NCBI RefSeq assembly: GCF_021699195.1 | Contig: NZ_SSXE01000033.1 | Span: 1-59,133 of the forward strand | Direction: 5' to 3' | Source: Nonomuraea sp. MG754425 | Lineage (GTDB): Bacteria; Actinomycetota; Actinomycetes; Streptosporangiales; Streptosporangiaceae | DNA length: 59,133 nucleotides | Shown here: positions 52,986-59,133 of the stretch, piece after piece | Layout: the number at the start of each line of letters is the position of its first letter | Numbering within the stretch: the first letter of the stretch is position 1 | Program-made: the position numbers and the translations under genes | The notes under the pieces: generated by a model | The model's database searches: none | The model's input: only the letters and a program-made list of their open reading frames with translations | What the model was told of the DNA's origin: nothing

Positions 52986-54277
52986 ACGCCTGGTTGTTGT
53001 CGGCCATCGCCCTCGTGGCGATAGGTGGCCTGATCGCCAGTGCGGAAACGGCACTGACGCGCATTTCCCGGGTGCGCGCCGAGGAGTACACCCGCGAAGG
53101 CAGGCGGGGGTCGGTGCGGCTGCAGGCGATCGTGACCGACCCGCCCCGCTATCTCAACCTGCTCCTGCTGCTGCGGCTGAGCTGCGAGCTGGTCGCCACG
53201 GTGATCGCGACGCTGCTGTTCATCGATCTCATGCACGACCAGGGCTGGGCCTACGTCTGGGCCGCGGTCGTGATGATCCTGATCAGCTACGTGGTGGTCG
53301 GGGTGATGCCCCGTACGCTGGGCCGGCAGCACGCCGAGCCGGTGGCGCTGGCCAGCGCCCCCATCGTGTACGGCCTGACCCGCATCTTCGGCCCGCTGCC
53401 CAAGCTGCTCATCCTCCTCGGCAACGCGCTGACGCCCGGCAAGGGCTTCCGCGACGGCCCGTTCACCTCCGAGGCCGAGCTGCGTGACCTGGTGGACCTC
53501 GCCGAGGAGCGCCGGGTGATCGAGCCCGACGAGCGCGAGATGATCCACTCGGTGTTCGAGCTGGGTGACACGCTGGTGCGCGAGGTGATGGTGCCGCGTA
53601 CCGACATGGTCTACATCGAGCGGGGCAAGACGATCAGTCAGGCCCTGTCGCTGGCGTTGCGCAGCGGTTTCTCCCGCATCCCGGTCGTGGGGGAGAACGA
53701 GGACGACGTCGTCGGCATCGCCTATCTCAAGGACATCGCCCGCAAGATCCACGAGGTGGGTGAGGGCGGGGGCAAGGAGACGGTCGAGTCGATCATGCGC
53801 TCGGCCGCGTACGTCCCGGAGAGCAAGCCCATCGACCAGCTCATGCGGGAGATGCAGGCGCGGCAGATCCACATCGCCATCGTCATCGACGAGTACGGCG
53901 GCACCGCCGGCCTGGTCACGATCGAGGACGTCCTGGAGGAGATCGTCGGGGAGATCACCGACGAGTACGACCAGGAGGCGCCGCGCGTGGAGCCCATGCC
54001 CGACGGCGGGATGCGGGTGACGGCCCGGATGCCGGTGGACGAGCTGGGCGAGCTGTTCGACGCGGAGATCGAGGTGGACGACGTCGAGACGGTGGGCGGG
54101 CTGCTGGCCCACGCGCTGGGCCGGGTGCCGATCGCCGGTTCGCAGGCGGAGGTGGCCGGGTTGTCGCTGACGGCCGAGACCCTGGCGGGGCGGCGCAACC
54201 GCATCAGCACGGTGGTGGTGCGGCGGGTGACGCCTCCCGAGGGCGAGGTCGAGCCGTTCGTCGCCGAACGTGATTGA
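52982..54277 (+). CDS. CNNM/CBS-domain membrane protein (hemolysin-type, CorC/MgtE-related)
   Basis: The start is GTG at 52982, overlapping ybeY (GTGA); 431 residues. The N-terminal CNNM domain has three to four helices ([35 protein letters not shown] and [14 protein letters not shown]). A CBS pair follows (about 195-320) with [15 protein letters not shown] and [20 protein letters not shown], then [19 protein letters not shown], and a C-terminal CorC_HlyC domain. It is likely a magnesium or cation transporter. The order ybeY-CNNM-cdd-like-era is conserved. Confidence 0.92.
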   Translation: MNAWLLSAIALVAIGGLIASAETALTRISRVRAEEYTREGRRGSVRLQAIVTDPPRYLNLLLLLRLSCELVATVIATLLFIDLMHDQGWAYVWAAVVMILISYVVVGVMPRTLGRQHAEPVALASAPIVYGLTRIFGPLPKLLILLGNALTPGKGFRDGPFTSEAELRDLVDLAEERRVIEPDEREMIHSVFELGDTLVREVMVPRTDMVYIERGKTISQALSLALRSGFSRIPVVGENEDDVVGIAYLKDIARKIHEVGEGGGKETVESIMRSAAYVPESKPIDQLMREMQARQIHIAIVIDEYGGTAGLVTIEDVLEEIVGEITDEYDQEAPRVEPMPDGGMRVTARMPVDELGELFDAEIEVDDVETVGGLLAHALGRVPIAGSQAEVAGLSLTAETLAGRRNRISTVVVRRVTPPEGEVEPFVAERD

Positions 54278-54307
54278 GCCGTCCTGGGCAAATGCGGTCG
54301 AAAGCCG

Positions 54308-54333
54308 CAAGCGTTCTACAAGTCTTCTGCAAG
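54308..54333 (+). promoter_or_regulatory. CAAG boxes at 11-bp spacing
   Basis: CAAG starts at 54308, 54319 and 54330, with TTCT between copies. Exact helical phasing suggests a protein-binding site, perhaps for the region upstream of the lipoprotein gene. The repeat is short. Confidence 0.35.
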
Positions 54334-54486
54334 TCCCGTCCGGCACTCTCTTCTCAGGACATCCAGTGCGGTGGGTGTCACAAGGGGAGGCATCCGAAGG
54401 CCGGGTGGGGTTCGCGGCCTGAGGATGACGTTCCCGGGGGGACGACAGCGTCACGGCTGCGAGCCGGTCGCGACGCGGGTCGGCGT

Positions 54487-54530
54487 AAAGGGTGTTCTCG
54501 TCCGAAAAACCGGATGAGGGCACCCTTTTT
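54487..54530 (+). terminator. Strong intrinsic terminator with T tract
   Basis: AAAGGGTG (54487-54494) pairs with CACCCTTT (54521-54528), with a further inner stem (CTCGTCCG with CGGATGAG, one G-U) around AAAAA, followed by TTTTT. It is the best T-tract terminator in the window. The preceding 54278-54486 has several small hairpins (TGACG/CGTCA, CGGCT/AGCCG) and no gene. Confidence 0.85.
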
Positions 54531-54599
54531 GCGTGTTGGTGGACACTCCGGTGGATTGCCGCATTCGTCGGCCGGGGAGGCTGCGACCGAGGGGGGATC

Positions 54600-55232
54600 A
54601 TGAAACGAAAACCATGGGTCATCACGTTCGTGCTGGTGACGGGCCTCCTGGCGGGATGCGGCGGACAGGGGGCCGAGAGCTACCTCGACGCGCAGGCCAT
54701 GGCACGGTTGCGCGACGCGCTCACCAAGGAGCCACCGCTGCCCGACGGGTTCACGGCCAGGCCGGAACAGGCGTGGCGGATGCCGTTCGGGCAGGCGGAC
54801 GAGAACTGCCGGGCCGTGCTGGAGCCGGCCGGCGGACGCGCCCCCGGACAGGCGCTGACCGCGCAGGCCGCCGTCAGCTACCAGGGCGACGGCCTCGGGG
54901 AACAGGCCGGGGTCGGCCTGGCCCGGTACGCCAACGACGAGGCCGAGAGCCACCTCGACCACCTGGCCCGCGCGATGGGCGCCTGCCGCGAGGTGCACAC
55001 CTCCAGCGGCACCGACCTGTGGCTGGAGGAGCTCCCGCTGCGCGACACCGGCGACGAGGCCGTGGCCGGGCGGCTGCACGGGCGGCTGAACGGCTACCCC
55101 TACGCGATGGACGTCGTCCTGTCGCGGGTCGGGGACACCCTGGTGTCTGTGGTGCACACGGGTATGAACGACGTGGACGCCGCCCGTACCAGGAAGGTGG
55201 TCGAGGCGGCGATCTCCATGGTCAGCGCCTAG
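54600..55232 (+). CDS. Lipoprotein of unknown function
   Basis: The ATG at 54600 has GGGGGG upstream; 210 residues. The signal ends in lipobox LLAGC (Cys20). The mature part has two Cys (DENCRAVLEPA, GACREVHTS) that could pair, and the domain runs to the C-terminal VVSVVHTGMNDVDAARTRKV. The shape resembles PknH-type sensor or DUF-type extracellular domains, but no family was recognised with confidence. It lies behind a strong terminator, 9 bp before the deaminase-like gene. Confidence 0.78.
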   Translation: MKRKPWVITFVLVTGLLAGCGGQGAESYLDAQAMARLRDALTKEPPLPDGFTARPEQAWRMPFGQADENCRAVLEPAGGRAPGQALTAQAAVSYQGDGLGEQAGVGLARYANDEAESHLDHLARAMGACREVHTSSGTDLWLEELPLRDTGDEAVAGRLHGRLNGYPYAMDVVLSRVGDTLVSVVHTGMNDVDAARTRKVVEAAISMVSA

Positions 55233-55241
55233 TCTGGTCGG

Positions 55242-55553
55242 GTGAATCCTGAAGACAGCAAGATCATCACGCTGGCCCGCGCCGCCCGCGCGCGCAACGG
55301 CTCCGCCGAGGGAGCGGCCGTGCGCGACGAGACCGGCCGCACCTACTCCGCGACGAACGTGGCCCTGTCCGCGCTGACCCTGTCGGCCGTGCAGGTGGCG
55401 GTGGCCACGGCCGTCTCCAGCGGAGCGCGGTCCCTGGAGGCCGTGGCGCTGGTGAGCGAGGGCGACCCGAGCCCCGCCGACGAGGCCGTGGCGGCCGAGC
55501 TCGGCGTCGCCAAGCTCCTCGTGGCCGGCCCCGACGGCGCCCTGCGAGGCTGA
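55242..55553 (+). CDS. Cytidine-deaminase-like protein lacking catalytic residues
   Basis: The start is GTG at 55242; 103 residues. It begins DPEDSKIITL-like (PEDSKIITLARAARARNG), then GAAVRDETGRTYSATNVALS and LSAVQVAVATAVSSGARSLE, as in actinobacterial proteins annotated cytidine deaminase. The catalytic H-A-E and P-C-x-x-C zinc motifs are absent, so it is unlikely to deaminate. The position before era is conserved. It may be structural or a regulator. Confidence 0.8.
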   Translation: MNPEDSKIITLARAARARNGSAEGAAVRDETGRTYSATNVALSALTLSAVQVAVATAVSSGARSLEAVALVSEGDPSPADEAVAAELGVAKLLVAGPDGALRG

Positions 55554-55555
55554 GC

Positions 55556-56038
55556 ATGCCGATGTCGCCGTTTCTGGCGAGGATCCGGGAGAAGGTCGGC
55601 GGCGATCTGCTCGTGCTGCCGTCGGTGTCGGCGTTCGTGTTCGACGACGAGGGCCGGCTGCTGCTGGCCCGGCACGGCGACGTGGGGCTGTGGGCGGCCC
55701 CCGGCGGCGGCGTGGACCCCGACGAGCGGCCCGAGGACGCCGTGGTCAGGGAACTGCGCGAGGAGCTCGGCATCGACATCGAGGTGCGCGGGCTGTTCGG
55801 CGTGTACGGCGGGCCCGACTTCCGCGTCGTCTACCCCAACGGGCACCAGGTCTCCTACGTCATCGCCGCCTACGGCTGCGCCGTCGCCCCGGGTTCCGGC
55901 CTGCCCGTGCCCGACGGCGTGGAGATCAACGACTTCCGCTGGGTGTTCGAGCGGGAGACGTCCGAGCTGAGCATGACCGCCTGGTCACCCCAGGTGCTGC
56001 CGCAGGCGTACGCGTGGTGGCGGGAACACGCTCGATGA
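55556..56038 (+). CDS. NUDIX hydrolase
   Basis: The ATG at 55556 is 2 bases after the previous stop; 160 residues. The Nudix box is complete: GGGVDPDERPEDAVVRELRE followed by ELGI. It begins SAFVFDDEGRLLLARHGDVG. It should hydrolyse a nucleoside diphosphate derivative. The stop overlaps the era start. Confidence 0.9.
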   Translation: MPMSPFLARIREKVGGDLLVLPSVSAFVFDDEGRLLLARHGDVGLWAAPGGGVDPDERPEDAVVRELREELGIDIEVRGLFGVYGGPDFRVVYPNGHQVSYVIAAYGCAVAPGSGLPVPDGVEINDFRWVFERETSELSMTAWSPQVLPQAYAWWREHAR

Positions 56039-56964
56039 TGGGACACAATGCACATGTGACTTCGCCAGACAACCATCGCGCCGGATTCGCCTGTTTCGTG
56101 GGAAGGCCGAACGTCGGCAAGTCCACACTGATGAACGCCCTGGTCGGCACGAAAGTGGCGATCACCTCGTCCAAACCGCAGACGACCAGGCGGGTCATCA
56201 GGGGCATCGTGCACCGTCCCGACGCCCAGCTCATCATCGTCGACACCCCCGGCCTGCACCGCCCGCGCACGCTGCTGGGCGAGCGGCTCGACAGCCTGGT
56301 GCTGTCCACGCTGACCGAGGTCGACGTGCTCGGCTTCTGCGTGCCGGCCAACGAGCCCATCGGCAAGGGCGACCGGTTCATCGCCGACAAGCTCGCGGCG
56401 GTGCGCAAGACGCCGGTCGTCGCGGTGGTGACCAAGTGCGACCTGGCGACCAAGGAGCAGGTCGCCGAGCAGTTGCTGGCGGTCTCGCAGGTGGCGGAGT
56501 TCGCCGCGATCGTGCCGGTCTCCGCGCAGTCGGGCGAGCGGCTCGACGTGCTGGCCGACGTGCTGATCGAGCACCTGCCGGAGTCGCCGCCGCTCTACGA
56601 GGGCGGCCGGCTCACCGACGAGCCCGAGCAGGTGCTGGTGGGCGAGCTGATCAGGGAGGCGGCGCTGGAGGGCGTACGCGACGAGCTGCCCCACTCGATC
56701 GCCGTGGTCGTCGACGAGATGCTGCCCCGCGAGGGCCGCGACGACCTGCTCGACATCTACGCGCACATGTTCGTCGAACGGCCGTCGCAGAAGGCGATCG
56801 TCATCGGGCACAAGGGCGAGCGGCTGCGCGAGGTGGGCACCAAGGCCCGCAAGCAGATCGAGGCGCTGCTCGGCACGCGCGTCTACCTCGACCTGCGCAT
56901 CAGCGTGGCGAAAGACTGGCAGCGCGACCCCAAGCAGCTCCGGCGGCTCGGCTTCTTCGACTGA
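56035..56964 (+). CDS. era: GTPase Era
   Basis: The start is ATG at 56035 (309 residues), overlapping the NUDIX stop; GTG 56056 would also give a normal length. G1 GRPNVGKST, G2 SSKPQTTR, G3 DTPGLHRPRTLLGE, G4 TKCDL, then the KH domain with AIVIGHKGERLREVGTKARK. Era binds 16S rRNA 3' end in 30S maturation. It closes the conserved ybeY-era block. Confidence 0.96.
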   Translation: MMGHNAHVTSPDNHRAGFACFVGRPNVGKSTLMNALVGTKVAITSSKPQTTRRVIRGIVHRPDAQLIIVDTPGLHRPRTLLGERLDSLVLSTLTEVDVLGFCVPANEPIGKGDRFIADKLAAVRKTPVVAVVTKCDLATKEQVAEQLLAVSQVAEFAAIVPVSAQSGERLDVLADVLIEHLPESPPLYEGGRLTDEPEQVLVGELIREAALEGVRDELPHSIAVVVDEMLPREGRDDLLDIYAHMFVERPSQKAIVIGHKGERLREVGTKARKQIEALLGTRVYLDLRISVAKDWQRDPKQLRRLGFFD

Positions 56965-56990
56965 TCGGCCCCGCGGCGCCCGCCGGCCGC

Positions 56991-57470
56991 TCAGGCGCGC
57001 CGGAACAGCGCCAGGGCCGACAGCACGACGGCCGCCAGCGCGCAGCCCAGCGCGGCGAACCAGCCGAACCTGAGCACCGGCTCGATCGACAGCAGCCCGC
57101 CGAGGTCGAACGAGATCCGGTCGCGCAGGCTCCCGCCGCCGCCGACGGTCACGAACCGCAGCAGCGTCACCATGGCCACGCCGGCGGGCACGGCGGCCAG
57201 CGCGGCGAGCCTGGGGAAGGCGGACAGCAGGCCGGCCAGGCCGCAGCCCAGCACCACCAGCCCCGCCATCAGCGTGTAGACGCCGTACGGGTCGTCGATG
57301 CCGCGCACGTCGTCGGCCACCGCGCCGGGGATGAGGCTGCTCGTCGCCTCCACCCCGGCCCACGGCAGGACCGAGCAGAACACGAGGAGGGCTCCGGCGG
57401 CGGTGACGGCCAGGGCATGACCACGGCGGACCCGCGGGCGGGCGGGGGTGGGCGTGAGGTCGTCGGCCAC
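56991..57470 (-). CDS. Membrane protein of unknown function with four helices
   Basis: The GTG at 57470 gives 159 residues; the frame opens further upstream into ureD. Four membrane segments are seen: GHALAVTAAGALLVFCSVLP, YTLMAGLVVLGCGLAGLLSA, LAALAAVPAGVAMVTLLRFV and GWFAALGCALAAVVLSALAL. No family is recognised. It is 4 bp downstream of ureD on the same strand and could share its transcript. Confidence 0.7.
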   Translation of the reverse strand: MADDLTPTPARPRVRRGHALAVTAAGALLVFCSVLPWAGVEATSSLIPGAVADDVRGIDDPYGVYTLMAGLVVLGCGLAGLLSAFPRLAALAAVPAGVAMVTLLRFVTVGGGGSLRDRISFDLGGLLSIEPVLRFGWFAALGCALAAVVLSALALFRRA

Positions 57471-57474
57471 ACGG

Positions 57475-58344
57475 TCACTGTATGCCGGGCCGACCCGCCT
57501 CACCACCGTACGCGACGGTGTCGTCACCAGCGCGCGGTGCGTCCAGGGTGATCCGCTCGCCCCACTCCAGGCGGGAGCGCAGCCGTACGGCGTCGTCGGC
57601 CAGGGCCGACACCAGCGTGCCGGGACCGGCCAGCGGCAGCACCGCGACGCCCTCGGCCACCGCCGCCTCCTTGGCGGGGGCGGTCAGGAACGTGGTGCCG
57701 ACGCATCGTGCCGAGCCGTAGACCGCGGGGGAGCCGTCGAGGTCGGGGTCGCCGACCGTGAACTCCTGCCTGAGCAGCGGCAGCCCGTCGCGGGTGGCGT
57801 CGAAGCGGGCATGGCAGCGGCCCGGGGCCTCGCGGTGGCGGCCGAAGACGATCTCCTCGCGCCACAGCACGCTCGCGTCCGCCTCCAGCGTGAGCCGGAC
57901 CAGGAGGCGGTGGTCGCACCCGGCGGCCAGGACGGTGGGCTCCGGCGTGAAGCGGAGCGTGCCGCCCGCCCCGACCCGGGCGGTGACCAGCAGCTCGGAT
58001 GTGCCCTGGCCGGGCAGCACCAGCGTGGCGGCCACCGAGCCCAGCTCCAGGGTGGTCCGCGGGGCGACGTCGAGGTCGAGCCGCAGCCGGTCGCCGCCGA
58101 GCGGGCCCGCCGCGGTGGAGACGAGGTGGACGGTGCACGGGCCCGTCTGGCGCAGCGTGAGCGGGGGCGCCGAGGCCAGGCGGCGCAGCACGGTACGGCC
58201 GTCCTCGGCGAGCGCGGTGGCCACGGCCGCGCTCGCCCGCATCGCCCGCCGCCCGTCCGGCGGTGCCGGTGCCGGTGCCGGAGCCGGTGCAGGTGCCGGT
58301 CCCGGAGCCGGTCCTGGGGCCGGGGCGTCCGCTTCGCGGAGCAT
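57475..58344 (-). CDS. ureD: Urease accessory protein UreD
   Basis: The start is ATG at 58344, sharing one base with the ureG stop (TGATG); 289 residues. A later ATG at 58242 would drop a repeat of about 25 residues of alternating Ala-Pro and Gly-Pro. The family segments are LRQTGPCTVHLVSTAAGPLG, GGDRLRLDLDVAPRTTLEL, WREEIVFGRHREAPG and the final TLVSALADDAVRLRSRL. UreD scaffolds the UreFG complex on apo-urease for nickel loading. Confidence 0.9.
   Translation of the reverse strand: MLREADAPAPGPAPGPAPAPAPAPAPAPPDGRRAMRASAAVATALAEDGRTVLRRLASAPPLTLRQTGPCTVHLVSTAAGPLGGDRLRLDLDVAPRTTLELGSVAATLVLPGQGTSELLVTARVGAGGTLRFTPEPTVLAAGCDHRLLVRLTLEADASVLWREEIVFGRHREAPGRCHARFDATRDGLPLLRQEFTVGDPDLDGSPAVYGSARCVGTTFLTAPAKEAAVAEGVAVLPLAGPGTLVSALADDAVRLRSRLEWGERITLDAPRAGDDTVAYGGEAGRPGIQ
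58255..58330 (-). repeat. Ala-Pro/Gly-Pro-coding hexanucleotide repeat in ureD
   Basis: On the plus strand GGTGCC/GGAGCC/GGTCCC hexamers repeat in tandem, coding on the minus strand for alternating Pro and Ala or Gly at about residues 7-30 of UreD. It is a low-complexity linker and a slippage-prone tract. Confidence 0.75.
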
Positions 58345-59018
58345 CAGGAGACGGGGGCCGCGTGCATGTGGGACCAGGCGTGGACCTGCTCGGAGACCCA
58401 GGAGGCGACCGTGTCCGCCGTGGGCTCCTGGCGGATCGAGGTGAACAGGACCGGGCGCTCGCCGCGTACGGCCGCCGCGTCGCGGGCCATCACGCCCAGG
58501 TCGGCCCCCACCATCGGGGCCAGGTCGGTCTTGTTGACGACCAGCAGGTCCGCCGTCGTGACGCCGGGGCCGCCCTTGCGCGGCACCTTGTCGCCGCCGG
58601 ACACGTCCAGCACGAAGATCTGGCGGTCGGCCAGGCCCCGGCTGAACGTCGCGGTCAGGTTGTCGCCGCCGCTCTCCACGATCACCAGGTCGAGCGGGCC
58701 GAAGCGGTGCTCCAGGGTCTCCACGGCGTCGAGGTTGGCGGCGATGTCGTCGCGGATGGCGGTGTGCGGGCAGCAGCCGGTCTCGACGGCCAGGATGCGC
58801 TCCTGGTCGAGCACGCCCGCGCGGCGCAGGAACTCGGCGTCCTCGGTGGTGTAGATGTCGTTCGTCACCACTCCCAGGGACAACGACGGGCCCAGCGTGC
58901 GGCACAGGGCGGCCACCAGGGCCGTCTTGCCGCTGCCCACCGGGCCGCCCACGCCCAGGCGCAGCGCCCGGCCGCGGCCGTCGGGGGCGTGGTGGTGGTC
59001 GTCGTGATTGGCTCCCAT
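58344..59018 (-). CDS. ureG: Urease accessory GTPase UreG
   Basis: The ATG at 59018 gives 224 residues. The N-terminus has a short His/Asp run (NHDDHHH) that could bind nickel. G1 [11 protein letters not shown], the metal-binding CPH in [21 protein letters not shown] and [10 protein letters not shown] are present. UreG supplies GTP-driven nickel insertion into urease. Order ureF-ureG-ureD is standard. Confidence 0.97.
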   Translation of the reverse strand: MGANHDDHHHAPDGRGRALRLGVGGPVGSGKTALVAALCRTLGPSLSLGVVTNDIYTTEDAEFLRRAGVLDQERILAVETGCCPHTAIRDDIAANLDAVETLEHRFGPLDLVIVESGGDNLTATFSRGLADRQIFVLDVSGGDKVPRKGGPGVTTADLLVVNKTDLAPMVGADLGVMARDAAAVRGERPVLFTSIRQEPTADTVASWVSEQVHAWSHMHAAPVS

Positions 59019-59034
59019 GCGGGGGTCCTTCCTT

Positions 59035-59133
59035 CTATGAGATGAACAGCCGGACCCCGGCCTGAGCGTGCTGCTCGGCCAGGAGGTCGAGGGCCGGAGC
59101 CGAGTGCGCGGGCAGCGCCTCCCAGCCGGGGAC
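59035..59133 (-). CDS. ureF: Urease accessory protein UreF, C-terminal end (partial at right edge)
   Basis: The minus frame from the right edge codes for 32 residues ending [11 protein letters not shown] and stopping at TAG 59037-59035. The LD-L-AEQHA...VRLF-S end is typical of UreF. It is 16 bp before ureG. The remainder is outside the window. Confidence 0.85.
   Translation of the reverse strand, partial: VPGWEALPAHSAPALDLLAEQHAQAGVRLFIS

Noticed and set aside
54278..54486. Cobalamin, c-di-AMP (ydaO) or other known riboswitch before the lipoprotein gene
   Set aside because: No conserved core of those classes could be matched by eye; only a strong terminator is certain.
58255..58330. CRISPR or mobile-element repeat
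   Set aside because: The units are hexamers in frame with UreD coding for Ala-Pro/Gly-Pro; there are no spacers.

Overview
The window is about 59 kb of GC-rich DNA with high third-position GC, frequent GTG (and at least one TTG) starts, many 1-8 bp gene overlaps and several probable leaderless genes. The proteins are actinobacterial in type: DUF3097, DUF4870, a sigma-70 factor with a Pro/Thr-rich anti-sigma-like partner, an OmpR-type pair with a PepSY protein, and a CIRCE-hrcA-dnaJ unit. The flavour is Streptosporangiales (Nonomuraea or Streptosporangium-like), but this is inferred from gene order and protein style, not from a marker gene. No rRNA, tRNA, CRISPR array, phage or intact insertion sequence was seen.

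Left part (1-20.3 kb), more variable. Two secreted nuclease-type proteins (HNH/DUF1524 lipoprotein, EEP-fold) are followed by a two-component system (response regulator and kinase) flanked by two secreted target candidates that share an 11-bp-phased direct repeat. Next comes a locus with an XRE/TPR regulator, a YdcF-like protein, a radical SAM/SPASM-like enzyme and a PCMT-like methyltransferase, which resembles a peptide-modification system without a recognised precursor. A minus-strand unit for glycolate/glyoxylate use follows: malate synthase, glcD, glcE, glcF, two IclR regulators and DUF2277, with an IclR-like operator in front of malate synthase. A DUF4097 lipoprotein, hflX and hutI complete this part.

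Middle and right part (20.3-57 kb), the conserved actinobacterial block: degV (a pseudogene here), comEA, comEC, holA, rpsT, lepA, hemW, hrcA, dnaJ, rsmE, HIT, phoH-like, ybeY, CNNM/CBS protein, cytidine-deaminase-like, NUDIX, era. It is interrupted by a four-gene ABC export operon with an AbrB-like domain on one ATPase, a GH18-like anchored protein, a GNAT / DUF6297 ABC / MOSC / chitinase / styrene-monooxygenase-like group, DUF4870-DUF3097, and the sigma/anti-sigma-like pair. The block mixes translation and ribosome maturation (lepA, rsmE, ybeY, era, hflX), DNA uptake and replication (comEA, comEC, holA) and heat-shock control.

Right edge (57.5-59.1 kb): the 3' end of a urease accessory operon on the minus strand in the order ureF (partial), ureG, ureD, followed by a small membrane protein.

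Notable regulatory features: start codons at or inside perfect palindromes (EEP gene), a hairpin between Shine-Dalgarno and ATG of phoH, a CIRCE element, a perfect palindrome upstream of the chitinase, a strong intrinsic terminator before a lipoprotein gene, and a run of hairpins behind hflX.
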